Assembly: GCF_026151205.1 (NCBI RefSeq)
Contig: NC_087080.1
Coordinates: 4,007,096 to 4,071,095, forward strand
From: Bolinopsis microptera
Lineage: Eukaryota > Ctenophora > Tentaculata > Lobata > Bolinopsidae
Direction of reading: 5' to 3'
Length of the DNA: 64,000 bases
Positions 49,989-61,556 of the stretch are shown here, piece after piece. Position 1 is the stretch's first letter. Each line of letters opens with the position of its first letter. Position numbers and translations under genes: made by a program. Below the pieces are notes generated by a model, which was given only the letters and a program-made list of their open reading frames with translations, had not been told where the DNA came from and did no database searches.

Positions 49989-52900
49989 GATCCATTGTAT
50001 AGAAGGAGGGCTGCTGAGCACGAGACCAGTACAACTCATTATATGAGTTTGAAGTTATACGGAGACACTCAGCGAGCTTCCGTCATGGATCCTCTGACGC
50101 TACTGACAGGTTAGGAAGTCTACATTTTAATTTGCTATTTCGTTTCAATGACCGCATCTTTAAACGATACCGCGTATGTAGTTGGATTGACCACAAATAA
50201 TTAACTTTGTAAATTTTTACTTTAATAAGAAGCTGCATAGCGTATATCGATATATTTTATTTAATTAAAATATTAACCAACTGTAAGTATTATTTTCATT
50301 TTCAGGTATGCCATTATAGGAGAGATAGGAAGATGGTCATATCCTTGCAGAACCTCTCAGCCAAGACTATACTCTAATATAAGGTGGGTCTCTCCATTAA
50401 ACTGTCGGCATGGACTGTTTTCCATATTCAACAAAAGACAACTTGACTAGCAAACGTCCCACAGGATTGCATCTGACATTTCCACGGAACATCATGTCTG
50501 TTTTCCAGTATCCCAAAGCAAGGAAAGAAATTATAATGAAGGGAATTCACGGCCAAAATTCATACATATACCTGAATAAAAGTTGGCTTTTATAAGAAGT
50601 TTTAAAACAACGCGGTACGAAGAGCCAACAATATTCTCCGAAAGATGAGACCGTCAGCCGCTTTTGACCCATGATTTAAGTAGCCCTCATGCGTAATTTG
50701 CGTAACCGTTATGGCTATTATGTTTAAAACTAAATAATAGAAATGTATTTATTAAATTTGACACCTGTTTTTAGATAAATTGTGGTACCACCGGGGACAC
50801 CCATGGAAACAGCGGAATATGTTGGAAGAAAAAGAGGTAACAACACCTTCAACCTGATTACTTTTCCTATGATCCCCTGTAAAGAAACGTTTATACCGAA
50901 AACATAACCAAACTTGATTCCGTTCAACGTGGAGAGTGTCGAGAATTGAAACACAGAAGCAAAGGGTATTGGTAACATAGTAAACATTTATCAAGACGTA
51001 CATATAAAGTATACATTAAAATATATAAATTAATATAGTATCTTGTGGACATATCTTGTGGATTATTGTGAGGGGGCAACATACGAAAGTGGAAAAAATG
51101 TTTCCGAAAATTTGCCTAAAAATTCTTAATGCGTGGAAAATTTGACACATAGTGCGCTTGAAGAGCGGCAAATATTTGGAAATATGCGGCGAATTGCGAA
51201 CCTGCAAACGAATTGTAAGCAGATATTTCTGTGTGTTGGAAAGCTACCCCACAATTTATTGCAGGAGGGTAATTTTAATAATTCTTTCTAAAAATATGTC
51301 AGCCTTGAAGTTTAAGAGCTATTAGTATAATTTGAATAAAAAATCAAATAGATATACAGTCCTCAATAGTATTGCTTGCTGAATGTCATATGAAGGTGAA
51401 ATATCCCCTGTTTAGTGAAAACGTTTACCTTTTATACTGTAAGGATCAGACGGTGGCGGTGCAAGACGTTTGATAAACGATCCATAATTGAAATCAATTG
51501 TTTAAAGACAGTTAATTGGGACATAATTTGTAACTGATTCTCCTTATTTTGAAATTTACCCAGAATATAACGATAGATTGAACTTGTTTTTATAACTTCA
51601 ATTTTGAAAAATGTGCCTTAAGTGTGAAGCACTGAAGCTGTGCCAAAAAATGTGAGAAACGACTGATACTGCTAGAAACGGCTTACAGTGGGAAAACCGC
51701 TAAAAGTAAAATGCGAGTCTGTAGCCGTCTCATTTATATGTTGCCTCTGATCATTTTACCCTACTTTAATCTTCTCGGAAGACGGACACTTAATACTGAA
51801 GGATAAACTCTAGTCGAATTGGTGATGGTTTTTACCCCCGATCCGCTGGATACGTCTTCTCACGCATCTCCAAATTTTCATTTTCTTTGTTACTTTAAAC
51901 GATTAACTGTTGCTCCCAATCAGATCCAGGAAGCTCGAGTAAAGGAGATAGCTTGGTTGAACTCTGTGTGTGCAGCATCTGAAGATTCTAACGTTATCAC
52001 TTGGGGAGTGTTTCACTCTCAAACATCAAGCGCTCCTATTAAAACCATCGTTGGGACATACCCCCTACAAAAAGAATCTCCGACTTCTCACACTATGATG
52101 AGACACACGATCGATATTGCCAAGTATGTTCTTTTTGACAGAAAATGTCTGTCTAACCGAGTAACTGTGTATTGTATTATTATTTGTGCAGTATATATAT
52201 AATATATGCACTTTGGTATATCTTTTAAGTATAAGTGGTACAGTGAAATTAAGTTCATGAAATAAAGTTTCGTTTCAAGAAACAAACATTATATTAACCC
52301 AACTTAACCAGGAAACCTTACAGGAAAACAACGGCCTTCTTAAATCCGGGACAAGTGACAGTTGACGTATCTGATGAGCCACTGTATGCCCGATGTAAAG
52401 AGATCCAGTGGTTTTACCCGCAGCAATACGGGAAATCTACTTACTTTCCATTGATGGGCGGCTTTCATATCGAGAAGGTAAGATAAGAGAGTTTACCTTG
52501 TTTGCCTATTTTGGTTTCATGTCTTTGTTTTTATATTCAACAGCATTTTTTCCACTGAACACTGCCCATCACAACACTGCACGATCAATATCGATAATAT
52601 CATTAGTCAAAAATTGTTATTTAACGCTGCATATCTTTTCTCTTTGGACCTTACTATATATTCAGATGGTCCTGACAATGTACGCTCGTCTTGTCGAGGG
52701 GAGTGGCCTTGTTGAGTGCTTGAACAATGCTAACATGACCCAGACTGGAGCTGGAACTGCTTTGATCTCAGTGTCGAACAATGTATCCCGATCAAAGTAT
52801 ATTCTCCAGGTAATAAAAAATTATTGAATGAGGGGTAATTATATTTGGCGATATGCTTGATTTAATTTTGCATCAACGGTGCATGATATCTGATTCAAAC

Positions 52901-55539
52901 TAAAGCCTGAAGTGCATGACATAAATAAAACTTTGTTAATTCCATTTCAAAATTTGCAGCCTCATCTTAGACAAAGGTCATCTTCTCAAAGATCCGTAGA
53001 CCTAGGAAAGATCTGTAGTCTGTACATGTATCTCTAACATATTGTTAATATGTACAATATGTACAATATGTACAATATGTATATCTTAAGCATGAGCACC
53101 CTAATCGTGTTTTTAAGCATTTCCAGAGAAAGTGTGTTTATATCAAAAAAATTGATTCGTTATTTTTACATTAGAGTGTTTTATTTCAAAAATTCTATCA
53201 TCAGGTTGTGACTGTCTCGCTTTACAAGGCTAAGATTGCTGCACATGAATGCAATCATGGAAGAGACTGGGATGAGTGGGAAAAATCTAGCCTCATAAAT
53301 TCAGACATGTTCCACTATTGGAATATGATCTTGGACTTGGGGATATTATACCTTCTTCTCGAGAGAGCATCGAGAGAACGCGATTTCGCCTTGTATTGTT
53401 CAGTGCTAGAAAGTATTCTACCCTACGCTTTCATGCTGGATAGAATAAACTATGAACGATGGTTGGCTGTGCATGTAGATGATCTTCAGCAGCTACAGTC
53501 AACAAACCCATCTCTGTATTCAGAGTTCCTTAAAGGACATTTCGCCGTATCGGTGACAGGAAGACCCTTCTCTTCTATAGCTTGCGATCAAGCTCACGAA
53601 CAAACAAACAAACTTATCAAATCCTACAAGGCAGCATTAGGTAGTGACATCGGCTCCATCTGGAATCTAGCGTGTCCAGAGCTGATAAGAGTCGTGGGAG
53701 AGTTTGAGGACATTATGGGTATTTCACGTGAGGACGACTATGAGCATCGTCATGATGACCATACGTCCGTCCAAACAGCATTTTTGAGAAACGTAAAATC
53801 AGCTTATGAAAGCATCATACGTTCCACAAACCCGTTCAGTGCTGATCATATCTTAATTGTCTTCCTCCATAATGGAGAATCCATGAACTCTTGTAAGACC
53901 ATGACGGAAAATCTCAGATCTTTGGTATCCAAAGGAAAAGAATTATACTTGATATTCAAGGAAGAAAGATTAGTGAAGTGCACTACAGACTTCACTGATC
54001 CCGTTAAAAAACACTCAATGCTCCTCCCTGGAGATAAGGAAAAGCTCCCGCCTATAGTAGTAGGACTAACTTCTTATCAGGAATTAGCATTCATTCAGGA
54101 AATTAAAGATGTTGTTTCTGATAGGTTTGATGAAGCTGTCGAGGCGTTTGAGGATGAGCCATTTAATGTTCCTGGTGCCTTTACTAAACACGGAGAAAGT
54201 TTCAATTCTTCGAAGAGCGCCGTACTGAAAAGGATTCACAAAACGTCATCATCTACTAAGGAAGCAGCTTTTGCAGTTGATGGTGCACTTATTGTTGACA
54301 TCAGTTTCGTGGTGATTCTTCTTGGAGCTGCCGGAAAATATGTGAACTTTTACAGCTTCTGTGAAGCTATCTGGAAATATATATCAAACATTGGACGCAA
54401 CAATTGTCGTATCGACATTGTGTGCGATAATTATACTGACAAACATTTGCTCAAAGAAAAAACACGGAGTTCGCGGGGTTCTGGAAGTGATATTAATTTT
54501 TCATTACAATCACCGTTCCCCAAGGACTTCGTGAAAGATTTATGAAAAACATTAAAAACAAAGAGAAGTTTTATGACTTGTTAATTTCTTTTCTCTATGA
54601 GAAATCATTATTATTAAACAGAAAGTATATTTTCACGAACCGCCGAAAGGTTACTTCAAATCATATCTCAGAAATGGAAGATTGTAGTCACCTTGAGGCG
54701 GATTCCCGAATCGTACTTCATATTGTTAGTGCGATTCGGGAAGGACTGAAGAGAGTTGTTGTTAGGAGTAATGACACTGACGTTTTAATCATATTGATTC
54801 AGTATTATAATCACTTCTGTGAAGTGGCCAAAACCGACAATTTTAACATCATATTGATGTCTGGGAAATCTGCTACTGGCATCCTCTTCATTAACATTAA
54901 CTTGGCATCCAAGTCGTTTACTCCACATCAGCTACGAGGATTACCCCTGCTATTTTCAATGTCAGGGTGTGACTATGTGGAGTCATTTTATGACGTTGGA
55001 CAGCTGTCATGGCTCAACATCTATTTAAAAGATAATATCATTCCTCGAGTTTTTAGTGAGTTAATGGCGGATCCTCTGAAGCTAATAGACAAATTTGAAG
55101 AAGTATGCAATTTGTGTTAACAACCTACAAAGTGAGGAATCCGAGTTTGGGTTGCTCGGTTGGTAGAGTAGATACCTTTAAATTCAAGACAATCAAGACT
55201 CTGCGCCAACTGCCACCATCTAAGGCTGCACTCTACCTGCACATGCGCCGTGCTCTGTATGTTGCAACGAATGTTTGGGGCCGAGCTCATATCCCTGATC
55301 CTCCCCATGTGGATCCTTATCAGTGGGGTTGGGTGAACTCGAACGGTGCCTGTGTTCCCTTGTGGACAAGCCGCGAGTACGATTTATCTAATAAAACGAG
55401 AGACCCTTTTCTTAAACTAAGAAGCCGTTGTTCTTGTGGTCGAAGCGGAACAACGCAACCTTCACTTTGTAAAAACTGTTCTTGCAAAAAGTTGAACATG
55501 AAGTGTTGGAAGAAATGCGGTTGTTTTGGGGATTGTTGA
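49989..55539 (+). pseudogene. Decayed multi-exon gene of a repetitive invertebrate family (DTDV domain, Cys-rich tail)
   Basis: Recognisable exons: 49989-50109 (THYMSLKLYGDTQRASVMD), about 50404-50540 (DNLTSKRP...NIMSVFQYP), 51924-52123, 52324-52477 (PLYARCKEIQWFYPQQYG, PLMGGFHIEK), 52666-52809, and 53205 onward (FSSIACDQAHEQTNKLIK). The long last part is broken. One frame ends at 54545 and the next starts at 54542 (HLEADSRIVLHI, SNDTDVLIILIQYY, LPLLFSMSGCDY). That frame ends at 55120 and a third runs 55105-55539 (LPPSKAALYLHMRRALY, ending in a C-rich tail CKNCSCKKLNMKCWKKCGC). Order and motifs match a high-copy family of large uncharacterised, presumably transposon-linked proteins of invertebrates. 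The H-EAD-R and NDTDV residues resemble a PIN-like fold, and the tail resembles CXC zinc-binding domains. Exons near 50.3-50.5 kb also contain stops. Two frameshifts argue for decay, unless they are sequence errors. Confidence 0.7.
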
Positions 55540-55879
55540 TATGGTTTTAGTTGTTCATCATGGTTATATCTTCGAAATGATCATATGTATATCATTACTT
55601 GATTGTAATTTTGATAATCATTAGTACGACGTTTATAAATAGGATTTTATATTGTTTAGGAATTTACTTAGGAATTGTATTTAGAATTTTAGTTAGGATT
55701 TCATTTAGGATTTTATCAAGGATTACTGAATACTGAGTGAAAATGTATTACTGACGTAGATCTGTAGTCGGTTACTAAAATACAATGCTAGGCTGGATGA
55801 AGGATGTCTGATTCGCCTTTACAGGAAGTAGAGTTTTGTGATGTGTGCAAAAGTTTAATGGATCCCAACAAAGTAATGG

Positions 55880-57258
55880 GTATATTTATTATTTATGAAT
55901 GTTTCAATATGGTTCGTTTCACAATCTCTTGTGTGGGGGCCAAGGACTGTGGAAATAATATTGTTTTGTAATTAATTGACGTTGTTTGGTTATACCATGT
56001 TTATTGTATAACATATTTTCCTGACCAAATAAACTTTTTTACGCACGTTCTGACAATGGACAAGCAAGACGAGTCCAATATTATTTATTTATGAATGTTT
56101 AAAATTGGTTCGTTTCACAATCTCTTGTGTGGGGGCCAAGGATTGTGGAAATAATATTGTTTTGTAATTAACTGACGTTGTTTGGTTATACCATGTTTAT
56201 TGATTAACATATTTTCTTGACCAATTAAATTTTTTTACGCACGTTCTGACAATGGACAAGCAAGACGAGTCCAATATTATTTATTTATGAATGTTTAAAA
56301 TTGGTTCGTTTCACAATCTCTTGTGTGGGGGCCAAGGATTGTGGAAATAATATTGTTTTGTAATTAATTGACGTTGATTGGTTATACCATGTTTATTGTA
56401 TAACATATTTTCCTGACCAAATAAACTTTTTTACGCACGTTTTGACAATGGACAAGCAAGACGAGTCCAATATTATTTATTTGTGAATGTTTCAGATTGG
56501 TTCGTGTCACAATCTCTTGTGTGGGGGCCAAGGATTGTGGAAATAATATTGTTTTGTAATTAATTGACGTTGTTTGGTTATACCATATTTATTGTATAAC
56601 ATATTTTCTTGACCAATTAAACTTTTTTACGCACGTTCTGACAATGGACAAGCAAGACGAGTCCAATATTATTTATTTATGAATGTTTCAAATTGGTTCG
56701 TTTCACAATCTCTTGTGTGGGGGCCAAGGATTGTGGAAATAATATTGTTTTGTAATTAATTGACGTTGATTGGTTATACCATGTTTATTGTATAACATAT
56801 TTTCCTGACCAAATAAACTTTTTTACGCACGTTTTGACAATGGACAAGCAAGACGAGTCCAATATTATTTATTTGTGAATGTTTCAAATTGGTTCGTGTC
56901 ACAATCTCTTGTGTGGGGGCCAAGGATTGTGGAAATAATATTGTTTTGTAATTAATTGACGTTGTTTGGTTATACCATGTTTATTGTATAACATATTTTC
57001 TTGACCAATTAAACTTTTTTACGCACGTTCTGACAATGGACAAGCAAGACGAGTCCAATATTATTTATTTGTGAATGTTTCAAATTGGTTCGTGTCACAA
57101 TCTCTTGTGTGGGGGCCAAGGATTGTGGAAATTATATTGTTTTGTAATTAATTGACGTTGTTTGGTTATACCATGTTTATTGTATAACATATTTTCCTGA
57201 CCAATTAAACTTTTTTTACGCACATTTTGACAATGGACAAGCAAGACGAGTCCAATAT
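55880..57258. repeat. 196-bp tandem repeat, seven copies, dimeric higher order
   Basis: TTACGCACGTTCTGACAATG or a close variant recurs at intervals of 196 bp (acgc at 56041, 56237, 56433, 56629, 56825, 57021, then 57218). Alternating copies share diagnostic variants: CCAAATAAAC versus CCAATTAAAC, and GTTGATTGG plus CGTTTTGAC in the third and fifth copies only. The array begins about 340 bp after the decayed gene's stop and contains no gene. Confidence 0.93.
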
Positions 57259-57926
57259 CACGCTATAATTAAATTGAATCAACAATTTAAAATCCATGAG
57301 TACCTTGCATTAAAATTGTTAAAGAGCTTTGACTTTTGAGAAAAATTAGAAATTTTGTAATCTAAGTAAACTATAGGTAAAAATATAATATTAATCATAA
57401 GCTAAAATGTACTAATCTTTGTATTCTAAATGGGGAAAAAGAAGAAACATTGTCAGTCAGTCGAGAAAATTGTCAGTCAGGCTATATGGCAGCTTTGTAG
57501 ATGTTGTGACTATGCTAGTAGTGGTCCCAGGCTTGCGACTGGAATTGCGGTGTTAAATCGATTTAATGGTACCAACGATCCACCTCCCACTTGTTGTTTG
57601 GTACTTAGCATTAATAGTGTTAGCTGTAGCCATTTATAGCAAGAATCTTAAAACATAAGGGGATGACAAGGAAAAGAGGAAGGAAAAAGAATAACGGGAC
57701 AAACAATTAATTAAAGTATTTATAGGAGCATTAGATATTGTAATTACAAGCTTCAATAATAAATCACTGACTAAAACTTCTAATTAAAATGACACTTGGT
57801 ACGCTCGCCCATTTTCACTGGTCAGTCTGAACTTCGGTTTAGCACGTTGTACACTTATTCACCTAAGTTTCAGAATTTGTTCAGTTTAGCAGAGTTAGTA
57901 CCCGTGTTTCAATAAATCAAAAGATA
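57259..57926. other. Sequence downstream of the Naiad stop codon
   Basis: On the element's strand this is 3' of its coding frame, so it probably contains its 3' UTR or pseudo-LTR. I see no clear terminal repeat, microsatellite junction or target duplication. A 69-codon + strand frame (57430-57639) is not convincing. Confidence 0.4.
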
Positions 57927-60719
57927 TCAGGGGAGTTCTTTAATAATGTTACGGTCATCTAGAATACCGAACTTCCTGAAAACGTTATCATATTTCCTCA
58001 GACAACGTTTAATGCCTTTAATCAGTCTATCACGGCTATATCCTCTATCAATTAGAATTTTGAATATTTTGTGAAGATGGGAGGTAAAAATATCCAATCT
58101 AGTGCAAACATTACCATATCTAAGAACTTGACTTGAAAAAACGTTGTAGCCAACCTCGGTTGGGATGTTACTGTGAGGAAATGTAAGGGATACAACATGA
58201 AAATTAAAATCATCAGTTTTGTTATACACTGATATTTCTAGTCCTTCTGTGGAAATATTAATATTTAAATCAAGGTAGTTAATGATTTTATTATTGGAAC
58301 CAGCTCGCTCCATCTCCAATGAATTAGGATAAATATCTTTAATCAATTTATGAAAGTAAAGGTAGTTAATAATAGATAAATCGTCAACATATCGTTTATT
58401 ATTGGATAATATCTTTGCTAATCCCATTTTCTTTTCCTGAAGTAAACGTTTCATATAATTAAATTCCTTTTTGCCAACAGTGAGATCAGCTATAGGGGAA
58501 CTTGAATTTCCACCCATAGGAATACCCTTGGTTTGTATGAATACAATCCCACCGAAGACGACATAAGTGTTATAAATAATAAATTTAACAGCCTCTTTTA
58601 GGTCATCTTGACTAAAGCAGGCATGACAATCATAGGTTTTATTGGAAAAGAAACATGTATTACTGTCTCTTTTAGAAATACAAATATATCTATTACGGTC
58701 TGAAAATATTAAATCAACAACTTCATTAATCATATTCTCTACTTCAATCAAGTCTAATCTGGTATAAAGAGTAGTAAAATCATAAACTTGTATATTATAA
58801 ACATCGCTATTTTTGATAGCTTCAAGGAATTCACTTGAGGAATCTATGCTCCAAAACATGTTTATACCGCTGTTGTTGTAGATTGCCTCGCAGTATTTCT
58901 TGAAGTATTTCATCAAAAGTTTCAGACAACAGTTAACTTGGACGTTAAGTTGTTTCGTAACGCAAAAACGGGCACCTGCAATGAACCTCGCCTTGTAAGG
59001 GTTCTTATGAAGCTTAGGGTTCCAGAAGATGCGTGCTAGTCGCAAGTTTTTATCTTCAACTTGTACATTAAATCTCTCCTTTAGACTCTCAGATATTTTA
59101 TTGACATAATGAGTCTCGTCTTCGCTACAGGGTTTATATGTATCATTACCTATACATTCTAGAGTATTAGGATCAAAACCCATTTCATTGACAAGAGTTT
59201 TTACATAAAACTTTTTACAAATAAATGAAAAATTACCAGAAGCTTTGTCGATACTACAAATAATGTATTTACTTTTCAGCATTTTAAGACTTCTTTTAAC
59301 ATCATCTTTTTCCAGTGTGTTTTCTTTTATTTCAAATGTTTCAGGAAAGTTTTTCTTGTAATATTCAATACGATTGGAAACTATTGATAACACTTTTTCC
59401 TTCCAATCGCTGAACTTTACTTCTTTTTGACAGTACTTTCTACTTTTTGATTTTATAAATTTATCGACAGCTTCGGTAACTGACATATATATCTCATCTG
59501 GAGATTTAAATGTGGGAATTCTGTATTTACAACCGTAGGAAAGTACTTCCCTAAGTTCAACATTATCAACAATATCTAAATTACCAGTAACTACATGTCC
59601 ATGAGGAGGATAATTGAAGGGGGAGGAGTGACAATCGCATGGACTACCTAAAATAGATTTAATATCAGAAATAGAAAGTTTCTTTAAGAATGAAGCATAG
59701 TTACAAATAGAAAGACTTATAGGATCATTATACTCATAATAAATCTGTAATGGTGTAAAAGACTGAATCAAAATGGGAAGCAAATCAATGACTGAAGTGT
59801 CAGAGAAAATAGATTTTAGGTTAAGATTATCAATGAATTTGCAATTAAATGGAACAATTATAAATTCTCTATTACTGGATTCAGATTTGTTCTGATGGTA
59901 TTTGGGGGAAAATGTTGAACAGAAAGAGGAACATACGTTGTAAATCAATCCTGAATTATTTTGACTCAAAGAGTAGAGAGTGTCTAAATCTGATAAGCTA
60001 TAACATTTTAATGTTTTGTATATGGAATGTTCTGAAGAGATGTTATCTTTCAGCCTGTTAATATCAGACTCTATGGTATCCAGAGACTTCTTAGGCTGAA
60101 CTTTCTTCTTTCCATTCCCTCTGCCACGTTTGTATCGAGCAATCTGTCCACTAAAATAATTCATAACCCGATCTTGGGAGATGTTGCCCGTTCCTTTCTT
60201 CTTGTCATTAAGACCAAGAGGGAATGCTGTCCCAAGCTTCTCTATCCAGTAATCCTCAAGGAGAAGTAAATCATTTTTGACATCGGTGGACATGTCAGAA
60301 TCAACATAATCTACAATCTGTATGGAAGCATCTGAGAAGACGTGACCAGGAATATTAAAATGTTCATATAAAAATGTGGATGATTTGGCTTTGACACAAT
60401 TTCTGTGGCCATTGACTCTTTTATGAAGTGGTTGAGTTGTTTCTCCAACATATTGTTTTTTACAGGTAGAACAGGTAATAACATAAATAACATTATTAGT
60501 TTTACAATTAAATATAAAATTTGTATGTCCAAAGATAAAATCATTATTAAAAGTACTGCTCCTAAATGTATTAACAGGATTAAAACTGTTGCAAGTGAGA
60601 CAACCTCTACCATTGCAACATCTAAAAGTGCTAGAAAAGACATTACTAGGGGTTACCCATTTATTCAAGGATTTTGAGAAAAATTTACCATTACGTTTAA
60701 GTCAAGAAGGTAACATCAT
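57927..60719 (-). CDS. Naiad-type Penelope-like retroelement polyprotein (GIY-YIG EN + RT)
   Basis: The uninterrupted frame of 913 codons (57927-60668) encodes a retrotransposon enzyme that nicks target DNA and copies its RNA. N-terminal: Cys-rich CCNGRGCLTC, then a GIY-YIG endonuclease (NVIYVITCSTCKKQYVGETT, HKRVNGHR, LLLLEDYWIEKLG, about residues 20-150). Linker: the CxC signature at residue 344, PCDCHSSPFNYPPHGHVVTG. RT: FWNPKLHKNPYKARFIAG, VYDFTTLYTRLD, GIPMGGNSSSPIADL, catalytic RYVDDLSIINY at about residue 760, then NYLDLNI and thumb. Endonuclease before RT plus CxC defines the permuted Naiad/Chlamys PLE group. No in-frame ATG precedes the endonuclease within the open frame. The frame continues upstream to a UGA at 60704-60702, preceded in frame by ATG ATG TTA CCT TCT. 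Either UGA is read through (perhaps as selenocysteine), a non-AUG start is used, or this copy is mutated. Confidence 0.93.
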
Positions 60720-61556
60720 CCCTTTCGGCGTTTCCGCCTAGACCCAACGACTCGAGATAGGCCAAGGACAACGGGTCGGACATCAACCTATTGTCATGGG
60801 GCTGCCATGATTGGGCGGGCGTTAGATGTCATGAACCTAAATAGTTCTCCCACCGACGCAGTGTAGCCTGGCGAGATTCTTCGCGACCATAAAAATCTCT
60901 TAGAACCGGATCTTGCACTGCCGCTGTTTCTCGTACCGTAGCATGGCGGACAGCTCACGCCAGAAAATGAAATAAACAGGTAAATACAGGATAAATCAGG
61001 AGATGTATGTACAACAACAAGACTTCAAGGAGGGCGCCCAAGAAAACAAAGATCAACCAAATCTCGGAACCAATGGCCGGGAGAGATATAAATGTAATTA
61101 TAGAGCAATATCAAGAAAAGCTATCAATTATGTATCCAACGGGGCGGAATACAGTTCTTGTTTATTAGCAGGGATGACGTTTAAAAACGCTCAACGGCAG
61201 CCTTTTGTTATTAAATTCTTATAATTTAAGTTAACAGTTTGTCTTATTTTACAACGTGTTCGAGTGGCATGCAAGAGCTATTAAAACATTTTAGATAGAT
61301 GAATTATTGCGATTAAGAATCGTTTCTTTTGAAAACCGAAGCATCTCTGCTTAAGAGAAATAAATTATGGCTCGATGTTTGTCACAATACAGTTCTGTTT
61401 TATTTTCTCTATCATTGAACTACTAAATGTCACCCCAAAAGTATTTAAAGGATAATTTTTACATACACAAAAATCATACTAAATATTTGTTTGCTTATCT
61501 GCATACTGCGTTATAATATTAATAGCAGCTAAATGTGTTTGTCTCAGAATAGAAAA
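60720..61556. other. GC-richer leader of the Naiad element and flank
   Basis: 60720-60960 is much GC-richer than its surroundings and lies 5' of the retroelement frame, so it is probably its leader or pseudo-LTR. On the minus strand it contains GGCGGAAACGCCGAAA just before the ATG ATG. From 61000 to 61556 I see no recognisable gene; a 73-codon + frame at 61003-61224 has no family signature. Confidence 0.45.

Noticed and set aside
57430-57639. 69-codon + frame downstream of the 196-bp array
   Set aside because: No recognisable motif, and it overlaps the probable 3' region of the Naiad element.
60700-60760. Possible hammerhead ribozyme (GGCG-GAAA-CGCC-GAAA) upstream of the Naiad frame
   Set aside because: A stem-II-like hairpin followed by GAAA is present, but the essential CUGAUGA core is absent on either strand, and permuted PLEs are reported to lack canonical hammerheads.
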